A stretch of DNA of 64,000 nucleotides from contig NZ_CP049304.1 of assembly GCF_019444005.1 (NCBI RefSeq), positions 1,240,001-1,304,000 of the forward strand. Direction: 5' to 3'. The notes under the pieces are model-generated. The model made no database searches and was not told where the DNA came from. It was given only the letters and a program-made list of their open reading frames with translations. The translations under genes and the position numbers were made by a program. How positions within the stretch are numbered: the first letter of the stretch is position 1; every line of letters starts with the position of its first letter. Below, piece by piece: positions 33,447 through 42,652 of this stretch. This stretch comes from Liquorilactobacillus nagelii DSM 13675. Lineage in GTDB: Bacteria; Bacillota; Bacilli; Lactobacillales; Lactobacillaceae.

Positions 33447-36400
33447 TTAAACAACTTCTGCCATTTCATCAGCCAAATCATAAATTGCACCACGTAAACT
33501 ATTCCGATATTTGATTTTATGCAGGTTTTGAATTTTTTCATCAATCGCCAGTTCTTGATATCCGACACTTGCTTTAGCAATAATAGTGCGAATTTGACCG
33601 GTATCATCTAAGTCTTGTTGACCGTAGCGATGGCGACTAAACATCTCACGCATCTGCGCACTTGTGATAATGTCCGTAATGCCCCGTTTGTTGCGAAAGT
33701 CTAGTAAGACGCGATCAAGACTAATATTATTTGCTTGTTGGATGATCGACTCACTATCTTTCAAATTAGCTGGGTAGGTAAAATCAGATCCAACTGGCGG
33801 AAAATGCCCTTTGATGATGGCAACGGCCGCATTATTAATCTTCGTGGCATAGTTACGGTCATCAAGTCCGTTAGCAAACTGCTTGATTTTCTCATGCGTG
33901 GTCTTAGCCTCTTCGTGTTTGCCTTCGTGTACTTGATTCAACAATTTTTCAACTAACTCAGTCAAGTAGTCATAGTCAATTTTAACATCTTTAACATGCG
34001 TCATTCGCAATTCAATTTGGTATACCGGAATTTTCTTTTTTTTGGAAATACGTGTTTTTAACTCGTTAGTCAAAACTGTTGTTAACATTGTTTCTTGTTC
34101 AGAAGTCATCCCCAGTTTTTCAACTAATTCATCTGGATTATCGTAGTTAAAACCAAATTTTTCTCCATCAACTTCCTTGGGATCATACTGCTTCAACTTC
34201 GCCATCCCAGTATTATACTCATGCAGTAAATCCAACATATGATCTTGTTGCTTTTCTGAAGGTGGTAATTGGACAAAATTCTGTGTCATATTAGAAAGAT
34301 TAGCTATGGTTTCTTTAACTTTTCTAAACACATCTTCAAATTTCGGAGCAGTAATGCCATCCTTAACATTTTGTTTACTGCGTTCTTCATCAGATAGATT
34401 AGCAGAATCTTTATTAGCATAGACGGCTAGTGCTTGATTCATTAGTTTCTCATTTTGAGCTGGCCAGCGATAATTGATAATCCGCCCCCATGATTTCTCT
34501 TGCATATCTGCAATTCGGTTAGTGCGTGAATATGCTTGAATAAGCCCAGCACCTTTTAGTGTACGATCAACATAAAGTGTATTTAATTCAGGCGCATCAA
34601 ACCCTGTCAAAAGTTGGTCGACCACAATCACAATGTCCAAAAAATTACCATCAGTTGCCGACTTATTAAGTCGTGCTGTCACATCTTGCGTATAGCCTGC
34701 AACATCATCCATCCCAAATGCCGTTCCAAATTCGCTATTATAGGCCGTAATAGCATCATACAATCCTTGGTTTGTCGCTAACATACTATCATTATTTGAT
34801 GTGTTCTGACTGAATGTAACAGCAACCTTTAGCGTTTGTCCGCCATTTTTGCGATTAATTGCATTCACTCGCTGAAATTCTTTAAAGTACATCATGGCCA
34901 TTGGTGTACTTGCTTTGCCACCACCTACATGAGTTGTGAACAAAGCATTGTATTTACCCTCAATTGACCGATTGCGCCAATTTTTAAAAATATCCGCAAC
35001 CACCAGTTGGACATGTTGGGGATTCTCATCATAAAAACTTGGTTCAACCGCATCATCCATATCATTTTGCGAAAGATTGTCAATCTTATTTTTAATTTGC
35101 TCATCATCCCATTGTGGATATCGTTTTCGATAAAAGTTCGGCAAATATTCTGCTTTCATTTGTTGTTCATCAATCGTTGTTTCAAAATCGACTTTAAATC
35201 CTAATACATTTCGATCTGCAATTGCTTCTCGAATAGTATACGCGTGCAATAATGGGCCAAAAATATCTGCAGTACGCAAACCTTTAGTCGTTTCATCAAA
35301 CATTGGTGTTCCAGTATAACCGACCCACGCAGATTTCTTAAATGCTTTTTGGATACCGCTAAATGAATCACCACCAGTCGAACGGTGTGCTTCATCAACA
35401 ATAAACACAATGTTTTTATCTGGTGACTTGAAATTCTTACGCTTAACCAGTGTGTCCAGCTTTTGAACAGAAGTTATAATAATGTTATTATCTTTACTTT
35501 TCAAGCGCCGGCTAAGCTCGGTTGTTTTTTTTGTATCTTGCACACTTCCTAATGAATCATCACTTCCATCTGGATCATAAGCCGCGTAATTTTCATACGT
35601 TTGCTTAGTCAAGGCAATCCGGTCTACCACAAAAACTACCTTATCAATTTTAGGCATCCGACTGGCAAGCCAAGCTGTCTTAAAACTTGTGATTGTTTTA
35701 CCCGAACCAGTTGTATGCCAAATATAACCAACTTTATTGGTTCCAAATTCAAAGTCAACTTTTTTCAAACTCTCAATAACATTTTGGGTTGCATAAACTT
35801 GATAGGGACGCATAACTTTAAGCATTTGTTTGTTCTTGGTACCATCTAAAATCATATAGTTAGTTGCCATTTGATGAGCCATTGGAATCGACAGCATTGA
35901 GTCGGCGAATTCTCGCCAGTTACGAACTATCGAATTATCACTTTTACGTTGCCAGTTAAAGGCAAAATCCTTATTGAATTTATCTGACGTTGTATTTGCC
36001 ATATACTTCACGTTATTTGGTGTGATCGCCACTAAAATTTGCAGTGTTGAAAAAATATCACGATATTGATTTTCATCTATATATTGATGCATTTGGTTTA
36101 ATGCGTCATTTATATCATGCGTATCACGTTTTTCTTCTATTTGAATGATTGGCAAACCATTTATTAATAGTGTGGTGTCAAAACGCCGCTCTTGTTTACC
36201 CGTAATAACGGCCGGCCGCTTAATCTGATTGACCACTTGATAAACTGTATCTCCCGCACCAATCTGCTTTTGGTCAAAAACCGTTAAGAATACATGGCGC
36301 CCATCATCCAAATCAATTTCAATTTGCGAAACGCCATTCAAACCATAAAGAAATTGGCCAGCCTGGTATGGTGTTTGAATATCAGAAATTAGCTTTTTTA

Positions 36401-36659
36401 CTTGATTAAACTCAACAACCGATAGCGGATGATCAAGTGTACTTTGATTATGCTGTTCCAAAATTGCTTTAAAATTCTCCCAAAGCTGGTCAGTTGTTTT
36501 GATTTGTGGTTCATATTTCCATAATTTAGTTTTTATCACATAATCAGTAGCACTCTCTTGGACAGTAAAATCTCCAATCCCCGCCAAATGCTCTGGCTTA
36601 GTAATCGTTCCACTAGTAATATATTGAATTAATTCCGTTTCGAACTGATTCTCATTCAT
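33447..36659 (-). CDS. hsdR: Type I restriction endonuclease subunit HsdR
   Basis: A 1070-residue motor-nuclease. The N-terminal nuclease domain has LLINGLPIIQIEEKRDTHD with the catalytic E-x-K (near residue 170). Superfamily 2 helicase motifs follow: TTGSGKT Walker A (near 318), VDEAHRS (near 420), GYTGTP (near 447), and a C-terminal QAYSRTNR motif VI (near 735). The C-terminal helical region binds the methylase. It cleaves unmodified DNA remote from the target. The start overlaps the upstream single-TRD gene by eight bases, so the two are co-translated. Confidence 0.96.
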   Translation of the reverse strand: MNENQFETELIQYITSGTITKPEHLAGIGDFTVQESATDYVIKTKLWKYEPQIKTTDQLWENFKAILEQHNQSTLDHPLSVVEFNQVKKLISDIQTPYQAGQFLYGLNGVSQIEIDLDDGRHVFLTVFDQKQIGAGDTVYQVVNQIKRPAVITGKQERRFDTTLLINGLPIIQIEEKRDTHDINDALNQMHQYIDENQYRDIFSTLQILVAITPNNVKYMANTTSDKFNKDFAFNWQRKSDNSIVRNWREFADSMLSIPMAHQMATNYMILDGTKNKQMLKVMRPYQVYATQNVIESLKKVDFEFGTNKVGYIWHTTGSGKTITSFKTAWLASRMPKIDKVVFVVDRIALTKQTYENYAAYDPDGSDDSLGSVQDTKKTTELSRRLKSKDNNIIITSVQKLDTLVKRKNFKSPDKNIVFIVDEAHRSTGGDSFSGIQKAFKKSAWVGYTGTPMFDETTKGLRTADIFGPLLHAYTIREAIADRNVLGFKVDFETTIDEQQMKAEYLPNFYRKRYPQWDDEQIKNKIDNLSQNDMDDAVEPSFYDENPQHVQLVVADIFKNWRNRSIEGKYNALFTTHVGGGKASTPMAMMYFKEFQRVNAINRKNGGQTLKVAVTFSQNTSNNDSMLATNQGLYDAITAYNSEFGTAFGMDDVAGYTQDVTARLNKSATDGNFLDIVIVVDQLLTGFDAPELNTLYVDRTLKGAGLIQAYSRTNRIADMQEKSWGRIINYRWPAQNEKLMNQALAVYANKDSANLSDEERSKQNVKDGITAPKFEDVFRKVKETIANLSNMTQNFVQLPPSEKQQDHMLDLLHEYNTGMAKLKQYDPKEVDGEKFGFNYDNPDELVEKLGMTSEQETMLTTVLTNELKTRISKKKKIPVYQIELRMTHVKDVKIDYDYLTELVEKLLNQVHEGKHEEAKTTHEKIKQFANGLDDRNYATKINNAAVAIIKGHFPPVGSDFTYPANLKDSESIIQQANNISLDRVLLDFRNKRGITDIITSAQMREMFSRHRYGQQDLDDTGQIRTIIAKASVGYQELAIDEKIQNLHKIKYRNSLRGAIYDLADEMAEVV

Positions 36660-37236
36660 GCTGCCTTACCTCCTGTAATTTTGCTAATCTTAATATCGTC
36701 TCATTTTTTGCCACACGTTCTTGCAACGCTTGCAAGTGCAACTGCTTTAGGTAGATATTTCCAATTATTTGTTGCTTCTCAATCGTAGGCAATGGAGGAA
36801 GTTTTAATTCACGAATCTGTTTCACGGTATATTTAAGCACCATCGATCCCTGTAAGCCCATTCGAAATTGACGAGCAATTATTTTATCTTCATTTAGCAA
36901 GTAAACCAAGAAATCACTAACAAGTTCATTAGTTGTTTCAAGTACTACATAGTTCTGTGTAAACAAATATCCTTCGTGCTCACTGGTTACAATTCCCGCA
37001 TAACCAGATACCAAACTAAAAATTATATTTCCTTCTTTGAGGGTAGCTACATCATCCAAAGTTCTGATTTGTTTATTTTCTGTTTCTTTTGTTACTATGC
37101 CCTTTAGATCATCTTCCAAATCCGTTTGACTATAAAATTTATAGATCGGTGCAGCTTGAGACGTGGATTCCTCTATCCGAAATTGTGGTGAACCAACATT
37201 TAGTTTTACAAAATTAGTCAATCGCACATTCGTCAC
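36652..37236 (-). CDS. Single-TRD HsdS-like protein upstream of hsdR
   Basis: A 194-residue protein resembling one half of HsdS. It is a target-recognition-like domain (GNIIFSLVSGYAGIV, YVVLETTNELVSDFLVYLL) followed by LPPLPTIEKQQIIGNIY and a helical tail. It lacks the R1 and R2 repeats. The probable start is GTG behind a weak AAAGG. The frame ends inside the first codons of hsdR, so it heads the restriction operon. It might be an alternative half-subunit, a regulator or a remnant. Its intact frame and coupling suggest it is translated. Confidence 0.7.
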   Translation of the reverse strand: MTNVRLTNFVKLNVGSPQFRIEESTSQAAPIYKFYSQTDLEDDLKGIVTKETENKQIRTLDDVATLKEGNIIFSLVSGYAGIVTSEHEGYLFTQNYVVLETTNELVSDFLVYLLNEDKIIARQFRMGLQGSMVLKYTVKQIRELKLPPLPTIEKQQIIGNIYLKQLHLQALQERVAKNETILRLAKLQEVRQHE

Positions 37237-37446
37237 CGTGCCTTTTTAAAATTACATAATTTATGATAAACATACTATATCAAATTATAATTCAAAAATC
37301 AATGGTCTTCATTGTGTTTTTTTAAAATTACAAATTTACTGTTTTTCGGAGCTTTGAAAATTCACAACAATAAAAGATTCTGAGTTGGTTTTTTTGTCAA
37401 TGTAAGTAATAATATTAATGCTCATGCTAGATATTTCTTAGATGCG

Positions 37447-37530
37447 CAAAAAAAGAGTGGATTTCTCCACTCCATAAAAAGCCTTATTTTTTGGGGTCCC
37501 ATCACTTTCCGAATAGAAAGTGACCCGTTT
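37447..37530 (-). terminator. Tandem hairpins ending the disulfide reductase gene
   Basis: The first stem TCACTTTC/GAAAGTGA (37502-37523, extended by GGTC/GACC) lies 18 bases after the stop. The second, GAGTGGA/TCCACTC (about 37454-37472), is followed by seven T on the minus strand. Confidence 0.8.
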
Positions 37531-37540
37531 TTCGTTAAAA

Positions 37541-38893
37541 TTAAACTCGTTTCAAGTAAGGGCTCAACATACTTAACAAACCGATTGTTTGACTTGGAAA
37601 AGCAAAAACAGCCTGATTCAATTTGCTCAAGGTTAGCTTTTGGCTGATAATCATTGTCAAAAAGTTAATTAATTCTGGCGCTTCATCCCCGTAAACACTT
37701 GCTCCTACCAAATAATGCTCTTGATCAAAAATCAAAGTTGCTTCTGCAGCAGGTTCATTTTTAGTTTGAAAACGCAGTCGCGCTCCATAAGGAATTGTCA
37801 CTACTTGGTAATCTTCTGCGGCTGCCTGAGCTGAAGTAACTCCAACTTGAGCAATTCGCGGCAAGGTAAAAATTACACTGGCAACCACTGGATACTGAAT
37901 TGGCGCAGTTGTTTGACCAGCCAGCAAAGCTGCCAAATAATTTGATTCAAAAGTAGCTGTTGGTGTCAATTTAGGAATTCTTTTAGCAATAACATCACCA
38001 CTGGCATAAATATGTTCAACGTTTGTTTGTAAATGATCATCAACTAAGATCCCGGTTTTATCAAATTTAACACCAACTTTATCTAAAGCCAATTCTTCAA
38101 CATTGGGGATTCGGCCAGTTCCAGCAACTACATAATCCGTTGTAACTTTCAAACCATTAGCAGTCGTAACTACTAAACGTGAGCCTTGCTTGACAACACT
38201 TTGAACAGCTTCATTAAAATGCAGTTCAATTCCGAGATCACGCATTCGCTGCAAAATCTGCTCAACGTATTTTTCTTCAACACCGCGTAAAGCCGTGTCT
38301 GCAAATTCAATCACTGTCACCTGCGCTCCGGCAGCTCGCACTAGCATCGCAAATTCTAACGAAACAATTCCAGCACCAATAAAAGTTAAATGTTTAGGCA
38401 ATTCCGGCAAATCTAAAAAGTCACGACTATCATGCATTAATTCTTTGCCCGGAATTGGTAAAATGCTTGGGCGCTGACCAGTTCCAATAATAATATCTTG
38501 GGCACTAATATTTTTTCCAGCCGCCGTAACTGTATGCTGATCAACAAATTCAGCTGTTCCATTGACAATTTCAATTCCAGCAGCTTTGAATTGCTGTTCC
38601 AGCAACAAATGAAGTGGATTAATAGTCTTTTGTTTATAAGCCATTAAAGCTGACCAATCAATTTTCAACTCACCAGTAATTCCTTTCCCCTGATAGGCAG
38701 CTGCTTGATGCAAAACATCAGCCGCTCCGTCCAATAAGATTTTGGCATTGCAGCCATAATTGGTGCAAGTTCCGGCAATCAAATCTTTTTCAATCAAAAC
38801 AACTCTTTTGCCAGCTTTTCTTAAGGCTAGTGCAGCATGCCAATTTGCATGGCCACTTCCGATAAACATTACATCATAAGCATACTTAGTCAT
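37541..38893 (-). CDS. Pyridine nucleotide-disulfide oxidoreductase, glutathione reductase-like
   Basis: A 450-residue flavoprotein. The FAD motif MFIGSGHANWHAALA is near residue 9, and redox cysteines lie in GTCTNYGCNAK (C-x4-C, near 41-48). The NAD(P) site is FIGAGIVSLEFAM near 172, and IYASGDV near 290. The C-terminal dimerisation domain lacks the HPT..E pair in the usual place (the end reads FAFPSQTIGLLSML), so the usual acid-base histidine appears altered. It lies 11 bases after a MarR/OhrR-like gene, suggesting thiol or peroxide stress control. Substrate (glutathione, CoA-disulfide or another thiol) is not determined. Confidence 0.82.
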   Translation of the reverse strand: MTKYAYDVMFIGSGHANWHAALALRKAGKRVVLIEKDLIAGTCTNYGCNAKILLDGAADVLHQAAAYQGKGITGELKIDWSALMAYKQKTINPLHLLLEQQFKAAGIEIVNGTAEFVDQHTVTAAGKNISAQDIIIGTGQRPSILPIPGKELMHDSRDFLDLPELPKHLTFIGAGIVSLEFAMLVRAAGAQVTVIEFADTALRGVEEKYVEQILQRMRDLGIELHFNEAVQSVVKQGSRLVVTTANGLKVTTDYVVAGTGRIPNVEELALDKVGVKFDKTGILVDDHLQTNVEHIYASGDVIAKRIPKLTPTATFESNYLAALLAGQTTAPIQYPVVASVIFTLPRIAQVGVTSAQAAAEDYQVVTIPYGARLRFQTKNEPAAEATLIFDQEHYLVGASVYGDEAPELINFLTMIISQKLTLSKLNQAVFAFPSQTIGLLSMLSPYLKRV

Positions 38894-38904
38894 TATTTTC
38901 TCCT

Positions 38905-39375
38905 TTAATTTTCACTTTTTCCATCAAGCTCGCCCTGTTGCAAGACTTCTTCCAACCGCTGATTCAAAGCATGCGATTGCCTTAAAATATGTTCAAATTC
39001 GCTGGTAGAATTACCGATCAAACGAGTTTGTAATTTTTCAACTTGCCCGCGTAACTTACCAAATCTTTCAACAGCCATTGGCGTTAACTTTAAGATCCAG
39101 CGACGCCGATCTGCAGTTGAACGTTCTTTAATCAACCACTCTTTTTGAAGCAACTTTTGGGTAACCGGCGTCAGTGTGTTATTGTCCAGCCCTAATGTTT
39201 GACAAATATCAGCTAATGAACAATTAGGTTGTCGCTCAACGTTTAGTAAAACCATATATTGTAAATAAGTTAAACCATCAGCTTGCAATATCCAAGCATA
39301 TAACTGATGAAAATATCGATTAGTTGTATAAACACTCAAACAAAGTTCATCATAAAAGTCGGCTGATTTTTTGAT
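38905..39375 (-). CDS. MarR/OhrR-type regulator with apparent ATC start
   Basis: The MarR-family winged helix reads ADFYDELCLSVYTTNRYFHQLY, LADICQTLGLDNNTLTPVTQKL and ERSTADRRRWIL (wing). The cysteine in DELCLSVY aligns with the sensing cysteine of OhrR, so it is probably a peroxide-responsive repressor. The frame is open 38 codons further upstream (TTG at 39489), but a perfect GGAGG (39383-39387) sits seven bases before an ATC at 39375. A promoter-like TTGCTT-17-TAAATT and palindrome TCGTATACGA lie within that extension. The start is therefore uncertain. It is probably cotranscribed with the reductase. Confidence 0.78.
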   Translation of the reverse strand: MKKSADFYDELCLSVYTTNRYFHQLYAWILQADGLTYLQYMVLLNVERQPNCSLADICQTLGLDNNTLTPVTQKLLQKEWLIKERSTADRRRWILKLTPMAVERFGKLRGQVEKLQTRLIGNSTSEFEHILRQSHALNQRLEEVLQQGELDGKSEN

Positions 39376-39401
39376 TAATACCCCTCCTTTAATTTTATAG
39401 G

Positions 39402-39411
39402 TCGTATACGA
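39402..39411. promoter_or_regulatory. Possible OhrR-type operator
   Basis: TCGTATACGA is a perfect 10-base palindrome just upstream of the regulator. It resembles the TTGTATACAA core of OhrR operators. Autoregulation is inferred. Confidence 0.45.
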
Positions 39412-39586
39412 TGTTTTAAATTTAGCATGCTTATTAAATAAAAGCAAGTTTTTTATTGTTTCAGCTGATTGCAACTGTATAGTTGCCAAATTAGCAATTT
39501 TAGAAACCGTTTACAGATTGACTATATTGTGATACATTGAGCTTGTAGTCAGTACTTATCTTTCGAAAAAGCTGGAGGTGGCTTAA

Positions 39587-40621
39587 TTGAAAAAATATCG
39601 GGTAATTGTTTGGGGATTAGGCAATGTTGGACGAGCTGCAATTCGTATGATTCTGAATAGTCAACAATTGGAACTAGTTGGCGCCGTTGATGTTGATCCA
39701 CAAAAGATTGGCAAAGACGCTGGGGAAATTTTTGGTTTTAAGAAATCCGGCATTACTGTTTCAGACCAGCTTGATGAAACCATTAAAGCCGTTCAAGCTG
39801 ATGTTGTATTAGATTACACACCCCTGGTACGAGATGAAAAGGGCGGTTTTACTCCGAGTGCTCAAGATATTCTTCACGTTTTGCAACTTAAGCAAAATGT
39901 GATAACTACTTTACCAATTTACTTTTCACAAGCTACCGATCCACAAATGTTCCGTCAGATCGATGAAACTGCAAAAAAAAATAACGTCTCTTATTTACCT
40001 TCTGGTTTACTTCCAGGAGCATACGCTTCTTATCTTCCAGTAATCTTAGCTGGCATTATGGGTGAAGTCCAACAAATCACCGTTCAATCAGGTGAAGATG
40101 ATCAAGAAAACACTTCAAGTTGGGTTAAAGTGTTTGGCTACGGAATGGACCCAGAAAAATTTCCGCATGAGCGCTTAACTCAAGGCATCGTTTCTTATTA
40201 TGTATCTGGTGTCTATGAAATTGGACAACGTTTAGGTTACAAATTTGATGAAGTTAAGACTAAGCATGATTATTTTACTGCGCCAAAAGATTTACACCCA
40301 AAATTTGGAATTGTCAAAAAAGGAACTATCTACGGACACCGCTTTACAATGACCGGTCTGGTCGATGGGCAAGCAAAAGTTTCTTTAATCTATGTTCATA
40401 AAATTTGCGACAATGTGCTTAAGGAACCTCAGATTGATAACAAAATTCAAATCGACGGTATTCCAACAAAACTTGACATTACCATCAATGGTATGATGCC
40501 ATTGGATGAAAGTTATGCAACCAGTGCTGCCCCAACCGTCAATGCTATCCCTCAAGTTGTTACTGGGCCAGCTGGTTATTTACAGGCTTTAGATTTACCG
40601 GCTATTACTCCAGTTATCTAA
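39587..40621 (+). CDS. NAD(P)-dependent dehydrogenase of the dihydrodipicolinate reductase/diaminopentanoate dehydrogenase type
   Basis: A 344-residue Rossmann-fold enzyme starting KYRVIVWGLGNVGRAAIRMIL. It continues with VDVDPQKIGKDAGE, a central LPSGLLPGAYASYLP segment (near 140-155) and a C-terminal GPAGYLQALDLPA. It resembles 2,4-diaminopentanoate dehydrogenase and related amine dehydrogenases more than true DapB. The start is a TTG behind GGAGGTGG. It is divergent from the OhrR-like regulator across about 100 bases. The substrate is unknown. Confidence 0.75.
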   Translation: MKKYRVIVWGLGNVGRAAIRMILNSQQLELVGAVDVDPQKIGKDAGEIFGFKKSGITVSDQLDETIKAVQADVVLDYTPLVRDEKGGFTPSAQDILHVLQLKQNVITTLPIYFSQATDPQMFRQIDETAKKNNVSYLPSGLLPGAYASYLPVILAGIMGEVQQITVQSGEDDQENTSSWVKVFGYGMDPEKFPHERLTQGIVSYYVSGVYEIGQRLGYKFDEVKTKHDYFTAPKDLHPKFGIVKKGTIYGHRFTMTGLVDGQAKVSLIYVHKICDNVLKEPQIDNKIQIDGIPTKLDITINGMMPLDESYATSAAPTVNAIPQVVTGPAGYLQALDLPAITPVI

Positions 40622-40646
40622 CTTAATTGAAACAAAATTCACCGCT

Positions 40647-40700
40647 GAAACCTCAGTTGTTTTTGAATTATTCAAAAACAAACCTAGGTTTCTTTTTATT
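40647..40700 (+). terminator. Terminator after the dehydrogenase gene
   Basis: GAAACCT/AGGTTTC encloses TTTTTGAATTATTCAAAAA to form a long stem followed by TTTTTATTTTT. Confidence 0.88.
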
Positions 40701-40722
40701 TTTCATTTTTTTAAATCTTCCA

Positions 40723-40782
40723 CTAGTTTGTTTTACATACTAGCAGGAATATGTTATTCTACTAATATGTTAAGCAAACTAG
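40723..40782 (+). promoter_or_regulatory. PadR-type operator overlapping a promoter
   Basis: TTTACA (40732-40737) and TATTCT (40755-40760) are 17 bases apart. They lie within a 60-base interrupted palindrome whose arms are CTAGTTTG-TTTT-ACATACTAG and CTAATATGT-TAAG-CAAACTAG. The ATGT/ACAT halves recall PadR boxes. It lies directly before the PadR gene, so autorepression is likely. Confidence 0.7.
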
Positions 40783-40816
40783 TGCTGATATCCGTAAATA
40801 AAGAAGATGATTAATC

Positions 40817-41155
40817 ATGGCTCAAGATATTTCCAGTCAAATTTTAAAAGGTATTTTACAAGGAGTAATGCTTTTGATTTTGGAACAACAACCTGAATAC
40901 GGCTATGGGCTTAGCACTAAGCTCAATCACTATGGACTGGACAAAATTCCCAAAGGCACAATTTATCCTTTACTGACAACCATGGAAAAACGTGGATTGA
41001 TTATAGGAAAAATTCAACCTTCGCCTGCTGGACCTGATCGAAAATATTATTTTATAACACCTGCCGGAACAGCTGCAAAAAATGAATTTGCTAATGAATG
41101 GCGACAACTTGAAAATGTTGTTAATCAACTACTAGATGAGGAGCTGAAACAATGA
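40817..41155 (+). CDS. PadR-family transcriptional regulator
   Basis: A 112-residue winged-helix repressor with an N-terminal domain (ILEQQPEYGYGLSTKLNHYGLDKIPKGTIYPLL region, residues 22-55). The wing is KIQPSPAGPDRKYYFITPAG (near 72-91), followed by a short C-terminal dimerisation helix, as in the small PadR-s2 group. Its stop overlaps the start of the DUF1129 membrane gene (ATGA). It probably controls the two-gene unit through the palindrome upstream. The inducer is unknown. Confidence 0.9.
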   Translation: MAQDISSQILKGILQGVMLLILEQQPEYGYGLSTKLNHYGLDKIPKGTIYPLLTTMEKRGLIIGKIQPSPAGPDRKYYFITPAGTAAKNEFANEWRQLENVVNQLLDEELKQ

Positions 41156-41982
41156 AAACATCCCAGTTAATCGAACAGAACAATCAATTACGCCAACAGC
41201 TAACACCCGAAAACGAAAAATTTTACAGTGATCTGCTAATTTATGTTCGCTTTAAAGGAATAACTCGTGATGAACACGCCATCGAATCTGCCTTACTAAA
41301 TATTTTAAATGATGTAATCGATGCTCAAACAGATGGAATTGCAGCTGCAGATTACTTTGGCAAAAACACCCCAGAATTAGCAAATGATTTAATTAAGTCG
41401 ATCCCCTTTAAACCATTTGAATTAGTTAAACTGCTATTAATCGTTATTGGAACATACTTTTTTGCCGTCTTTTTACCAGCCTTGGCTAGTCCAAAAAATC
41501 CGCTTGATTTGGGGAGTATTCTATTAGCAGGTGTCTATTTAACTTTAGCAATCTGCGGTATTTTTAAATATCTTAGCCGGACGATATATTCTTCAACCAA
41601 TTTTTCAAAGAACAAAATTGTGAGATTTCTAGTTTTGTGGCTTTTATGTGTCTTGTTGATTGCCCCAATTTTTTTGATTAACATTTTTGTTCAAACCCCA
41701 CTGCATTTTTATTTATCAGGTTGGATTGGTATCAGTGTGATTGTCAATTTTACAATTCTAGGCTTGATTTTGTTTGCCAAACAAACCAAAAAACAACTTA
41801 GTTGGCCATTTGTGATTTTCTTACTGGCAATAGCCTTCTTAGGAATTGCTATGCGATTACCGCTAATTGGCGAATATTTAACCACTACTCAATTAGGTCA
41901 TTATCTGAGTGCCGGATTTTTAATAATCTTTTTGCTACTTTTTTGGTTAATGAGTTTCATGGCTGCCCGCAAATTAAAATAG
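41152..41982 (+). CDS. DUF1129 membrane protein
   Basis: A 276-residue protein. The N-terminal 85 residues are cytosolic and helical (TPENEKFYSDLLIYVRFKG, DVIDAQTDGIAAADYFGKNT), followed by six predicted membrane segments. The layout matches DUF1129, common in Lactobacillales. Many PadR regulators pair with a membrane protein that they regulate, and the coupling here fits. Role unknown; a link to envelope stress is only a guess. Confidence 0.85.
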   Translation: MKTSQLIEQNNQLRQQLTPENEKFYSDLLIYVRFKGITRDEHAIESALLNILNDVIDAQTDGIAAADYFGKNTPELANDLIKSIPFKPFELVKLLLIVIGTYFFAVFLPALASPKNPLDLGSILLAGVYLTLAICGIFKYLSRTIYSSTNFSKNKIVRFLVLWLLCVLLIAPIFLINIFVQTPLHFYLSGWIGISVIVNFTILGLILFAKQTKKQLSWPFVIFLLAIAFLGIAMRLPLIGEYLTTTQLGHYLSAGFLIIFLLLFWLMSFMAARKLK

Positions 41983-41990
41983 CCTGAAAA

Positions 41991-42031
41991 AAAGCTGCTA
42001 TCAGTCGAGTTATTTACTGATAAGCAGCTTT
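41991..42031. terminator. Bidirectional terminator between DUF1129 and GNAT genes
   Basis: AAAAGCTGCTATCAGT pairs with ACTGATAAGCAGCTTTT, with A and T runs on either side, between convergent genes. Confidence 0.92.
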
Positions 42032-42034
42032 TGA

Positions 42035-42592
42035 TTATTCGTTTTTCCATTCACTGGCAAATTTAGCATACACAACTAGATCACTAAACTGCTGTTTCTG
42101 ATAAAGGTGTTCTTTAAGAACAGCCTCTTGTTTAAAACCCAAACGCTTGGCAACTGCTTGACTTGCTTGATTTTCACTGTCCGCTTGAATAATAACTTTA
42201 TTCAGATTCCAACCGTTAAAAGCTGTTCGTAATAAACTTTTTACCGTTGCCGTCATAATTCCTTTGCCCTGATATTTACTAAAAAGCCAGTATCCGACTT
42301 CGGCTCGCCGATTTTCCCAATCAATATTATGTAAATCGGCCATACCAACGGCCACACCATTAACAACAATCGTCAATTCTAACAACTTATCCTGGGACAT
42401 TTGTTCACGTGCATAATTAATAAACTTTTTTTCATTTTCAACTGTGGTAGTCGTTTTAGTCCAGGGCATCCAACGAGATAATTCCTGCCGATCGTGCTCA
42501 ATAGCTTGAAAAAGCTCATCAGCCTGTTTTTGATCTGGCAAAGTCAACTTAACTTGATTATTTTCTAAAGCAAACTCCGTATAAGTAAACAA
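42035..42592 (-). CDS. GNAT acetyltransferase, RimJ/RimL-like
   Basis: A 185-residue GNAT protein. Acetyl-CoA binding follows the GYWLFSKYQGKGIMTATVKSL segment (near residues 98-118, with Q-x-x-G-x-G/M), then NLNKVIIQADSENQASQAVAKRLGF near 130-154, characteristic of the RimJ/RimL group. It may modify the N-terminus of a ribosomal protein or another amine. It starts at TTG behind AGGAG. Confidence 0.88.
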   Translation of the reverse strand: MFTYTEFALENNQVKLTLPDQKQADELFQAIEHDRQELSRWMPWTKTTTTVENEKKFINYAREQMSQDKLLELTIVVNGVAVGMADLHNIDWENRRAEVGYWLFSKYQGKGIMTATVKSLLRTAFNGWNLNKVIIQADSENQASQAVAKRLGFKQEAVLKEHLYQKQQFSDLVVYAKFASEWKNE

Positions 42593-42652
42593 TTTAATTT
42601 TCTCCTTTCTTAATTCAATGAAATAATTTAATTATATCAGAATTTGTTTCAC

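Noticed and set aside
39394..39399. TATAAA as the -10 of the OhrR-like gene
   Set aside because: A start from it would begin the mRNA at the GGAGG ribosome site. The TTGCTT-17-TAAATT pair further upstream is more plausible.
41152..41982. PadR-associated drug transporter
   Set aside because: The neighbour of the PadR gene has the DUF1129 layout with no ABC or MFS signatures, so an export function is not claimed.
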